Below, piece after piece: positions 47,788-54,729 of a stretch of 64,000 nt of DNA. Source of the stretch: Chloroflexota bacterium. GTDB lineage: Bacteria > Chloroflexota > Limnocylindria > QHBO01. The translations under genes and the position numbers were made by a program. Location of the stretch: the NCBI GenBank assembly GCA_038040195.1, contig JBBPIR010000004.1, forward strand, positions 62,001-126,000, given 5' to 3'. The notes under the pieces were generated by a model, which ran no database searches, was not told where the DNA came from, and saw nothing but the letters and a program-made list of their open reading frames with translations. Numbering within the stretch: the stretch's first letter is position 1; every line of letters begins with the position of its first letter.

Positions 47788-49856
47788 TCGGGGCGGTGGT
47801 AGGGCACGTCGGCCACGATGGTGTTCTTGCGTCCGAACAGCCGCAGCTTGAGACGCAGGCTGGTCTGGTTGTGGAGCAGGTTCTCCCACCAGTGGCGGGG
47901 GACGACCTCCGACAGGACGACCATGATCGGCCGATCCGGGGCCTGGGCCTGCAGGGCATCCATGTAGCGGACCAGCGGCCCGATCAGGGCCCGATACGGC
48001 GATTCGACCACGACCAGCTCGGTGGTCCCGCCCACGGCGGGCCACTGGCGGCGGAGCTCGTCCGCGTCGCGCGGGTCGTTCGTGATGTGGACCGCGGTCG
48101 CATCGCGGCTGATCGAATTCGCGAACGCAATGGCGTGCATGGCCGTGCGGTCCAGTCGAGCGATGGGCACGATCACGATCGGCTCCGGGAGGCGCTCCGC
48201 CGCTACCGAACCGCTCCCATCATCGGTGGCCACAAGGCTTACGACGGCATCGTGAGTCCGGTAGTGGCGCCGAATGCCGAACAGGATTGCCATCAGGATC
48301 GGGACCAGGACGATGACGAGCCACGATCCTTGGAAGAAGTTGCTGGTGGCGACGACCACGGCCACGACCGCGGTGGTGGCCGTTCCCAAGCCGTTGATCG
48401 CCATCCCGCGCGCCCAGCCGGGTTCGCGACGGCGGTACCAGCGCACGAACATGCCGCCCTGGGACAGCGTGAACGCGATGAACACGCCCAGGGTGTAGAG
48501 CGGGATGAGGCCGGACACGCTGGCGCTGAACATGATCAACAGGATCCCGGCCATTCCCGACAGGGCCACGATGCCGGTCGTGAACGCGAGGCGCTCACCG
48601 CGGAACGCGAACTGGCGAGGCATGAACCCGTCGCGGGCCAGGAACGACGACAGTCGTGGAAAGTCGGCAAAACTGGTGTTCGCGGCCAGGACCAGCAGTA
48701 GCGCCGTTGCCACCTGGGCCAGGATCAGGATCCATCCATCGCCCACGAGATGACGGACCATCAGCGACAGGACGGTCTGCTCCTCGTTCGGGTCGGGGAC
48801 GATGCCGATCGTGGTCGCGAGGTACGCGATCCCGATGAACAGCACGGCGAAGATGGCCGCCGCCCAGGTCAGCGTGGTGCGCGCATTGCGCCATTCCGGT
48901 GACTTGAACGCCGGCACGCCATCGGAAACCGCCTCGACCCCGGTCAGGGCCACCGCCCCCTGCGAGAACGCGCGCAGGATCAGGAACAGTCCCAGGACCT
49001 GGGCCGATGGCTCGATGGCGGCCACCCACTCGGCGGGTGGCACGTAAGCCGGCATCTGGCCTGATATCGAAAGCGCCACGCCGTAGCCGATGATGCCCAG
49101 CATGACGACGATGTACAGGTACGTCGGGGCCATGAAGATCGTCCCCGATTCCCGGATGCCGCGCAGGTTGCCGATCATGAGCAGCCCAACCAGCACGACG
49201 CTGATGATGACCCGATACGGATAGATCTCGGGCACGATGGAGGTCATGGCCGCCACACCGGCCGAGATCGAAACCGCCACCGTGACGACGTATCCGATCA
49301 GAAGCGCAGAGGCGGCGAGGATCCCCATCCTGTCGCCCAGGTTGTCGCTGGCGACGATGTAGCTGCTGGCGCCCTGGGGGTAGGCCTTGATCGTCTGCCG
49401 GTAGGACAGGGTGACGATGGCCAGCATGATGATGATCAGGCCGGCCAACGGGATGGTGAGGACCAGCGCCCCGACGCCGGCGAACGCCAGCACCCGCATG
49501 ATCTCCTCGGGGCCGTAGGCGCTGGAGCTGATGTTGTCCGAGCTGAACACGGCCAGGGCCTTGACCTTGGACAGCCGCTCGTGTCCCTCGTGCTCCGAGG
49601 AGATGGGGCGCCCGAAGAGGAAGCCGCGCACCCCCTGGACCCAGCGACCGAATGGGGTGGCCGGGGCGTTCGCGCGCTCGGAGGCGATGAGCTGACCCTC
49701 CTCGCCATGCTCGAACTCATCCTCGAACGGGCGCACAATCCGCACGTATGCGTCGCCCGGCCGCTGGCCGCGGCGCCGCTCGCGCACCTCGAGCATGGGA
49801 TCGACTTGAGAGCCGCTCGATCCGGTGGGCGGTTCGAGCGGACGTCGGCTACTCAT
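47784..49856 (-). CDS. APC-superfamily K+ importer, KimA-like
   Basis: A 690-residue permease with a cytosolic N-terminus (about 100 residues), twelve predicted helices and a cytosolic C-terminal domain (about 520-690). The core closely follows B. subtilis KimA as I recall it: LSKVKALAVFSSDNISSSAYGPEE, LSYRQTIKAYPQGASSYIVASDNLG, GYVVTVAVSISAGVAAMTS and LNLRG-like GNLRGIRES. KimA is a high-affinity H+/K+ symporter controlled by c-di-AMP. The C-terminal domain contains VVLSEVVPRHWWENLLHNQ, characteristic of this family. The start is leaderless from a weak TAATAG box. It could be another APC member, but KimA is the best match. Confidence 0.85.
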   Translation of the reverse strand: MSSRRPLEPPTGSSGSQVDPMLEVRERRRGQRPGDAYVRIVRPFEDEFEHGEEGQLIASERANAPATPFGRWVQGVRGFLFGRPISSEHEGHERLSKVKALAVFSSDNISSSAYGPEEIMRVLAFAGVGALVLTIPLAGLIIIMLAIVTLSYRQTIKAYPQGASSYIVASDNLGDRMGILAASALLIGYVVTVAVSISAGVAAMTSIVPEIYPYRVIISVVLVGLLMIGNLRGIRESGTIFMAPTYLYIVVMLGIIGYGVALSISGQMPAYVPPAEWVAAIEPSAQVLGLFLILRAFSQGAVALTGVEAVSDGVPAFKSPEWRNARTTLTWAAAIFAVLFIGIAYLATTIGIVPDPNEEQTVLSLMVRHLVGDGWILILAQVATALLLVLAANTSFADFPRLSSFLARDGFMPRQFAFRGERLAFTTGIVALSGMAGILLIMFSASVSGLIPLYTLGVFIAFTLSQGGMFVRWYRRREPGWARGMAINGLGTATTAVVAVVVATSNFFQGSWLVIVLVPILMAILFGIRRHYRTHDAVVSLVATDDGSGSVAAERLPEPIVIVPIARLDRTAMHAIAFANSISRDATAVHITNDPRDADELRRQWPAVGGTTELVVVESPYRALIGPLVRYMDALQAQAPDRPIMVVLSEVVPRHWWENLLHNQTSLRLKLRLFGRKNTIVADVPYHRPD

Positions 49857-49865
49857 TTGCTTCGC

Positions 49866-49871
49866 CTATTA
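49866..49871 (-). promoter_or_regulatory. Weak -10 box (TAATAG) of the KimA-like gene
   Basis: TAATAG on the minus strand ends 9 nt before ATG 49856. The match is imperfect but the spacing fits the local pattern. Confidence 0.3.
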
Positions 49872-49911
49872 CAGCACCGTGCGCCGACCGGCGGCACGCC
49901 AACTGGCCCCC

Positions 49912-51423
49912 TCAGCCGATGACCACGCCCTGGTCCGCATCCAGTTCGACCCTGCTGGCGGCGGGGTGCACCTGGTGGAGGTCGGTGGCCATCAGGAGCA
50001 CGTCTGGTTGGCCGGACGGCAGCCGGACCACGGCGGGCCGATGGTTCATGTTGGCCAGCACCGTCAGCTCTTCGGCTCCGAGCAGCCGCTGGTAGCCAAG
50101 CACACCCGGCGGCAGGCCGCGGAGCAGGCTCAGCGCCCCGTGTCGCATCGCGGGCGAGCGACGACGCAGCTCGATGAGCACGCGGTACAGCGCGAGCAGC
50201 GATTCGTGGTCGTCCCGTTGGCGCGTCGCTTCGTCCCAGTCGAACGGCCCTCGAGCCGGATCGCGCCTGGCCCGATCAGCCCGGGGCCGATCAGCCCTGG
50301 GGCCGGGCGCGACGTCGGTCATCCCGATTTCCTCGCCCTGGTACAGGCACACGGTCCCGCGCAGGGTCAGCAGGATCAGCGCGGCCAGGCGGGTGCGCTC
50401 GGGACCCCAGCGCGTCGCATGCCGGGACAGGTCGTGGTTCGAGAAGGCCCAGGTGGGGGAGAGGGGCGGCGCGAGGTGGCGCTCGGCCGCGGCGATGGCG
50501 CGCCGGAAGGCTTTCGCGTCCCACCCCGACTTGGCCAGCTGGTGGTTTAGGCCCAGGTGCAGCCCGTCACCGCGGGCGCGGCCCAGCGCCGCTGCAACCT
50601 GCCTGGCGGGTGCGTACAGCTCGCCCAGCAGGATGCGATCGGGGTACTCGTCGGTGACGCGCCGCAGATGGCGGAGGACCCCGGCCACGCCCGGCTGATT
50701 TCGCGTGCGCCGCCGGCGCAGGCCACCCGGCTCGGGTGACCATGGGGGTAGGGGTGGGCCGGCGGGCGGGTTGTCCCGCAGCTGCCGGTCCTTGATCAGA
50801 AACTCGATCGCGTCCACCCGGAAGCCGTCCACTCCGCGATCCAGCCAGAACCGCATGGCCTTGGCCATTTCCTCGCGCACTGCCGCGTTGCGCCAGTTGA
50901 GGTCCGGCTGCTCCGAGTAGAACGAGTGGTGGAAGAACTGCCCGCTCCCCGGGTCCAGGGTCCAAGCGGGGCCGCCGAACGCGGCCACCCAGTTGGTCGG
51001 TGGCGCCGGGCCGGGGCGCGGATCGGCCCACAGGTACCAATCACGGGACGCGGCGGCGCGCGAGGCGCGGGCGGCCGCGAACCACGGATGTCGGTCGGAG
51101 GTGTGGCCAGTGATCAGGTCGAGGAGCACCCGGACGCCCCGCCCGTGGGAGGCCGCCAGCAGGCGGTCGACATCGGCCAGGGTTCCGTACTCGGGGGCGA
51201 CCCCGGTGAAATCGGTCACGTCGTATCCGCCGTCGACGCCCCCATGCGGGTAGAACGGGGACAGCCAGATGGCATCCACGCCCAGCGAGTCCGGAGGACC
51301 GGCCAGGTGATCCAGGCGGGCCGCCACCCCGGGCAGGTCGCCGATGCCGTCCCCGTCCGCGTCCGCGAAGGCGCGCGGATAGACCTGATACAGGACCGCT
51401 CCGTCGGCCCAGCTCAGGGTCAC
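49912..51423 (-). CDS. GH13 alpha-glucosidase/alpha-amylase family enzyme
   Basis: A 503-residue TIM-barrel glycoside hydrolase. It begins at VLYQVYPRAFADADGDGIGDLPG, as in alpha-glucosidases and trehalose-metabolising GH13 enzymes. Catalytic residues are the nucleophile Asp in GFRVDAIEFL, the acid/base Glu in LLGELYAP and the transition-state Asp in FSNHDLSRH. The segment after EEIGMTDV, where relatives carry the RTPMQWD region, is replaced by a short Arg/Asp/Pro repeat (PRADRPRADRARRD), so the subsite around it is altered. GTG 51423 overlaps the MFS stop by 4 nt. It is cytosolic (no signal). The substrate is probably an alpha-glucoside, not proven. Confidence 0.88.
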   Translation of the reverse strand: MTLSWADGAVLYQVYPRAFADADGDGIGDLPGVAARLDHLAGPPDSLGVDAIWLSPFYPHGGVDGGYDVTDFTGVAPEYGTLADVDRLLAASHGRGVRVLLDLITGHTSDRHPWFAAARASRAAASRDWYLWADPRPGPAPPTNWVAAFGGPAWTLDPGSGQFFHHSFYSEQPDLNWRNAAVREEMAKAMRFWLDRGVDGFRVDAIEFLIKDRQLRDNPPAGPPLPPWSPEPGGLRRRRTRNQPGVAGVLRHLRRVTDEYPDRILLGELYAPARQVAAALGRARGDGLHLGLNHQLAKSGWDAKAFRRAIAAAERHLAPPLSPTWAFSNHDLSRHATRWGPERTRLAALILLTLRGTVCLYQGEEIGMTDVAPGPRADRPRADRARRDPARGPFDWDEATRQRDDHESLLALYRVLIELRRRSPAMRHGALSLLRGLPPGVLGYQRLLGAEELTVLANMNHRPAVVRLPSGQPDVLLMATDLHQVHPAASRVELDADQGVVIG

Positions 51424-52685
51424 GCCTCGCGCATCTGGGTCGGTACGCCCCACACCACGCCGGCAAGGGCGGCGACGACCACCAGGCCGCCGGCCACCGC
51501 GAAGCACAGGGTCGCAGCACCGATATCGACGAGCAGGCCGGCGGCGGCCAAGGAGAGGGGCGACATGGCGATACCGCCCAGCATGACGAGGCTCATTACG
51601 CGCCCGATCATGGCCTCGGGCGTGCGCGCCTGGAGCCAGGCCACGATTCGGACGTTCAGCAGGCCCACGGCAAGGCCAATCGCGACATTCAGGACCATGA
51701 TGACCGCTACCGAGGGCGCGAAACCGATCAGCCCCAGCGCCACTCCCATGACAACCGAGCCGCCGAGGGTGACCCATCCCAGCTCGCGGATGCGACCCAG
51801 GCTGCCGGCCGCCACGGCGCCGACCAGGGCCCCCGCCCCGAAGGCGGAGAGCATGATCCCGAACGAGGCGGCGCCGCCCTCGAAGCGGTTGTCGGCCAGC
51901 CAGGCCAGTCCCACGCTGACCGGTCCGTTGATCGCAAAGTTCAGGGTCGCCGACAGCAGGATGAGCGATCGAACGGCCGGGTCGCGCCAGGCATACCCCA
52001 CGCCCGAACGGATGGTGCTCAGCACGTTCGGACGCGACGCCCCGGCGGCGGCCGGCCGGCGACCGCCCCGTATCAGGAGCAGGGCCAACGCCGCAACGGC
52101 GAAGGACGCAGCATCGATCCCGAACGCCAGGCCGGTACCGACCGCCGCCACGAGCAACCCTGCCAGCGCGGGGCCGATCAGCCCGGTCAGCTGGGTCGAG
52201 CCCTGCATGAGGGCGTTGGCGGCCGGCAGTCGCTCCTCGGTCACGAGCATGGGAACGATCGTGCTCATTGCCGGCCAGAAGAACGCATCCACGATCCCGA
52301 AGATCGCCGCCAGGACGTAGAGCTGCCACAGTTCGGCCCGCCCGGACAGCACCAGGACGGCCAGCACGCCGACAAACGCCGCCCGCAGCGCGTTCGAGGT
52401 GAGCATCAGACTCCGTGGGGAGGCGCGGTCGGCGAACGCGCCGCCGACCAGGATGAAGACTGCGCGGGGGATGCCGGCGACCATGAGCACGGTGCCCACC
52501 GCCAGGCCCGAACCGGTCATCTGGAGCACGAGCCAGGCCAGCGCTACGAAGTGGAATTGGTCGCCCAGGAGCGAGATCGTCTCGCCGCTGAACAGGAGGC
52601 GAAAGTCTCGATCGGCGAGCGGCCGAAAGATCCGGGTCAGTCCGTTGGCGGGCGGGACGGAGGCACCGACAGACGCGTCGCTCAT
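51420..52685 (-). CDS. MFS transporter (DHA3/EntS-like)
   Basis: A 421-residue major facilitator protein with twelve predicted helices. The opening DRDFRLLFSGETISLLGDQFHFVALAWLVLQMTGS and loop FADRASPRSLMLTSNALRAA match the DHA3 family of drug or siderophore exporters. WLQARTPEAMIGRVMSL is the second-half counterpart. ATG 52685 overlaps the upstream stop by 1 nt (TGATG). Its position between stress-sensor-like genes and a GH13 gene does not reveal the substrate. Confidence 0.9.
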   Translation of the reverse strand: MSDASVGASVPPANGLTRIFRPLADRDFRLLFSGETISLLGDQFHFVALAWLVLQMTGSGLAVGTVLMVAGIPRAVFILVGGAFADRASPRSLMLTSNALRAAFVGVLAVLVLSGRAELWQLYVLAAIFGIVDAFFWPAMSTIVPMLVTEERLPAANALMQGSTQLTGLIGPALAGLLVAAVGTGLAFGIDAASFAVAALALLLIRGGRRPAAAGASRPNVLSTIRSGVGYAWRDPAVRSLILLSATLNFAINGPVSVGLAWLADNRFEGGAASFGIMLSAFGAGALVGAVAAGSLGRIRELGWVTLGGSVVMGVALGLIGFAPSVAVIMVLNVAIGLAVGLLNVRIVAWLQARTPEAMIGRVMSLVMLGGIAMSPLSLAAAGLLVDIGAATLCFAVAGGLVVVAALAGVVWGVPTQMREA

Positions 52686-53053
52686 CACTCGATACTGATC
52701 AAGACGCCGTCGCCGTCAGGGTCTTCGACATCGATGATGGGACCGATCGCGCCGCCCCGGAGGGCCGCGCGGACGCGAGCGGCCTGCTCGCCGGCCAGCC
52801 CCGGCACCATGTTCAGGGCGATCTCGGCCACCGACAGGGGGACGCGCAGGTTCACGACCGTGCGGCCGCGCTCCTCCACCCGGATGCGGAGCTGGCGCGG
52901 TCCGGCACCCACCTCATGGACGCCCTGCTCCGACGCTCGTCCAGCGGGTGCCGGGGCGCGATCGGTCAAGGCGGCCACGATCGGTGCCGCCTCCTGTGGG
53001 GTGAGCCGCCCATCTGCCACGAGGCGCAGGACGGTCTCCAGCTCGTCGCTCAC
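52685..53053 (-). CDS. Small SHOCT-like protein of a DUF4097/DUF2089 locus
   Basis: A 122-residue protein. The first ~30 residues (ETVLRLVADGRLTPQEAAPIVAALTD) form the short amphipathic SHOCT-like helix pair seen at the start or end of YvlB/LiaX-type proteins. A second part (RIRVEERGRTVVNLRVPLSVAEIALNMVPGL) recurs in these loci. GTG 53053 overlaps the DUF4097 stop by 4 nt. It is likely a partner of the DUF4097 protein in an envelope-stress or regulatory complex; this is inference from gene order. Confidence 0.7.
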   Translation of the reverse strand: MSDELETVLRLVADGRLTPQEAAPIVAALTDRAPAPAGRASEQGVHEVGAGPRQLRIRVEERGRTVVNLRVPLSVAEIALNMVPGLAGEQAARVRAALRGGAIGPIIDVEDPDGDGVLISIE

Positions 53054-54036
53054 GCGTCGCTGCCCAGACGGCGCATGGCCTCGTCGACATCAATCTCGCC
53101 TCGCTCCAGGGCGCCCAGGACAGCAATCCGATCCGTCTCGCTGGCGGGGGCTGCCGGCTGTGTTGCCGGGGCGGGCGGTTGGGCTTGCTGCCGGGAGCGG
53201 GTGACCGCCAGGTCGCCCGACATGGAATTGAACGCGACCGAGGCTGCTCCGTCCCCGACGATCAGGCGTCGTCGGTCGGCGCCGCCCTCGAATCGATGGG
53301 GGAGAGCCGAGTGGATGTCGCTCGACATGCCGCGCACCGCCACGGTCATCCCGCTGGCCGACGCGAGCCGGAAATCGCCACTCACCGTGTCCACGGCGTG
53401 CGGGGTCGCATCGCCCAAGTCGCCATCGACCGACACGTCGCCACTCACGCTCTGGATCCGGAGGCTGTCATAGACCGGTGCCTGGGCGGACAGGTCGCCC
53501 GACACGTTGATGACTTTCAATGAGACCGGCGCGACCGCGCGCAGGCTGATGTCGCCGGACACCGAATCGATGTCCATGCTGCCGCCGGCGTCCGCCAGCC
53601 GCAGGTCGCCCGACACCGACTGGTACCGCTGGGCGCCGCGGAAGCCCGATGCCTGGACGTCGCCGCTCACCGCCCGCAGCTCGAGCCGGCAGCCGGCCGG
53701 GGCAGTGCCCTCGACCTCTTCGAGGTCGGCGGTGACTCCTACCAGGTAGGGCATCGCGCGTACCAGGCGGTCGATCGCCGATCCCATGCCCCAGCTCCCG
53801 TCCACTTCGGCCACGTGCAACCGTCCCTCCGCGGCCTCCGTGGTGAGCAGGCTGGACTCGAAGATCGCGTCGGCCTCGGCCTCGGTGGGCGCATCCACCT
53901 CGAAGGTGGCGTGCAGCTGCGCTTCGGTGCCGTCGGTGGCGGTCAGCCGCACCTGGGCCGAGGTCACGGAGATGAACAGGAATCCATCGATGCCGATGTC
54001 ATGCGCGACGTTCTGGACGCGGCGGTAGGTGGGCAT
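53050..54036 (-). CDS. DUF4097 beta-strand repeat protein
   Basis: A 328-residue protein. Residues about 115-270 repeat a ~20-residue strand unit ending VSGDV/L/I (RAVSGDVQASG, QSVSGDLRLAD, DSVSGDISLRA, NVSGDLSAQA, QSVSGDVSVDG, DTVSGDFRLA), which builds a right-handed beta solenoid-like adhesin fold. The C-terminal ~35 residues (RIAVLGALERGEIDVDEAMRRLGS) form a SHOCT-like helix pair also found in the two neighbouring proteins. No signal peptide is present, so it is probably cytosolic, as YvlB is. It is linked by TGATG to the DUF2089 gene. Confidence 0.88.
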   Translation of the reverse strand: MPTYRRVQNVAHDIGIDGFLFISVTSAQVRLTATDGTEAQLHATFEVDAPTEAEADAIFESSLLTTEAAEGRLHVAEVDGSWGMGSAIDRLVRAMPYLVGVTADLEEVEGTAPAGCRLELRAVSGDVQASGFRGAQRYQSVSGDLRLADAGGSMDIDSVSGDISLRAVAPVSLKVINVSGDLSAQAPVYDSLRIQSVSGDVSVDGDLGDATPHAVDTVSGDFRLASASGMTVAVRGMSSDIHSALPHRFEGGADRRRLIVGDGAASVAFNSMSGDLAVTRSRQQAQPPAPATQPAAPASETDRIAVLGALERGEIDVDEAMRRLGSDA

Positions 54037-54461
54037 CAGTCGCTCTCCTCGAGCGCGCGCAACGCCTCGGCGGCGGTCGCCGCATCGATCTCCTTCTTGG
54101 CCAGGCGCTCCAGGATGATTCGTCGCCCGACGGCTCTGGGTACCGCATCGGCGTCGCCGTCTTCGGCGGTCAGTCCCTGGGCGGCTTCGCTGTCTGCCAA
54201 CCCGAGGGCCTGGACCAGGGCCTCGACCCGCGCCCGCACGGTGGGGTACGAGATCCCGAGCGCCCGCTCCATCTCCTTGAGGTTGCCGCGGGAGCGGAGG
54301 AAGCTCTCGAGGAGCGCCATCTGCTCGCGGCTCAGCTTTCCGAATCGACCGACCCCGAATTCGCCCTCCAGCGTGGTGCCGCAGGTCCGACAGTGCAGGC
54401 GGCTGATGGCCAGCTCACCCTCGCATACGGGGCAGGTGGCGATGACGTCGCGAGGCGCCAT
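54036..54461 (-). CDS. DUF2089 zinc-ribbon/HTH regulator
   Basis: A 141-residue protein: an N-terminal zinc ribbon (CPVCEGEL...CRTCGTTLEG), then a helix-turn-helix region (FGKLSREQMALLESFLRSRGNLKEMERALGISYPTVRARVEAL) typical of DUF2089, and a C-terminal SHOCT-like helix pair (RRIILERLAKKEIDAATAAEALRAL). It probably regulates its own operon. Its ATG overlaps the stop of the small ORF upstream (TGATG), and its stop overlaps the DUF4097 start in the same way. Confidence 0.88.
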   Translation of the reverse strand: MAPRDVIATCPVCEGELAISRLHCRTCGTTLEGEFGVGRFGKLSREQMALLESFLRSRGNLKEMERALGISYPTVRARVEALVQALGLADSEAAQGLTAEDGDADAVPRAVGRRIILERLAKKEIDAATAAEALRALEESD

Positions 54462-54604
54462 CAGCGGCGGCGGGTGGCGGAAGCCGCTGGCTGCGGTTCG
54501 CGCCGGTGGACGCGCGGCGCGGGCCGAGTGGTCTGCGTGGCGCGATGCTGGCGCAGGCGGTCCTCGATGACGAGCTGCGCGTAGTGGAATCGGTAGTCCA
54601 ACAC
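54461..54604 (-). CDS. Small basic protein heading the DUF2089/DUF4097 operon (47 aa)
   Basis: An open frame from GTG 54604 (TTG follows) to TGA 54461 lies entirely between the promoter and DUF2089. Its stop overlaps the DUF2089 ATG by 1 nt, the same coupling used by the next genes, and GGGAGACAGGA precedes the start. The product begins LDYRFHYAQLVIEDRLRQHR and ends in an Arg/Pro-rich tail. It recalls the other small basic protein at 7.2 kb (amphipathic N-terminus, Arg-rich C-terminus). I do not recognise a family. It may be a real small protein or a translated leader. Confidence 0.5.
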   Translation of the reverse strand: MLDYRFHYAQLVIEDRLRQHRATQTTRPAPRVHRREPQPAASATRRR

Positions 54605-54640
54605 TGTCCTGTCTCCCTATCTGAGTGGTCTGATGGGCAG

Positions 54641-54669
54641 ACAGTAATGTGTGCTTGCTATATTGTCAA
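54641..54669 (-). promoter_or_regulatory. Promoter of the DUF2089/DUF4097 operon
   Basis: On the minus strand a perfect TTGACA (54669-54664), a 17-nt spacer and TACTGT (54646-54641) lie in a locally AT-rich stretch. This is the start of the five- or six-gene overlapping chain. Confidence 0.65.
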
Positions 54670-54729
54670 GGCCATTTTCTATTTTGCCCGTCGGTCGTTC
54701 AGATTGGGCGTTTCGGTGAGCGGATGATC

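Noticed and set aside
51420-52329. Extended N-terminus for the GH13 gene
   Set aside because: The open frame continues upstream antisense-phase through the MFS gene. The family start (VLYQVYPRAF) lies just after GTG 51423, which overlaps the MFS stop.
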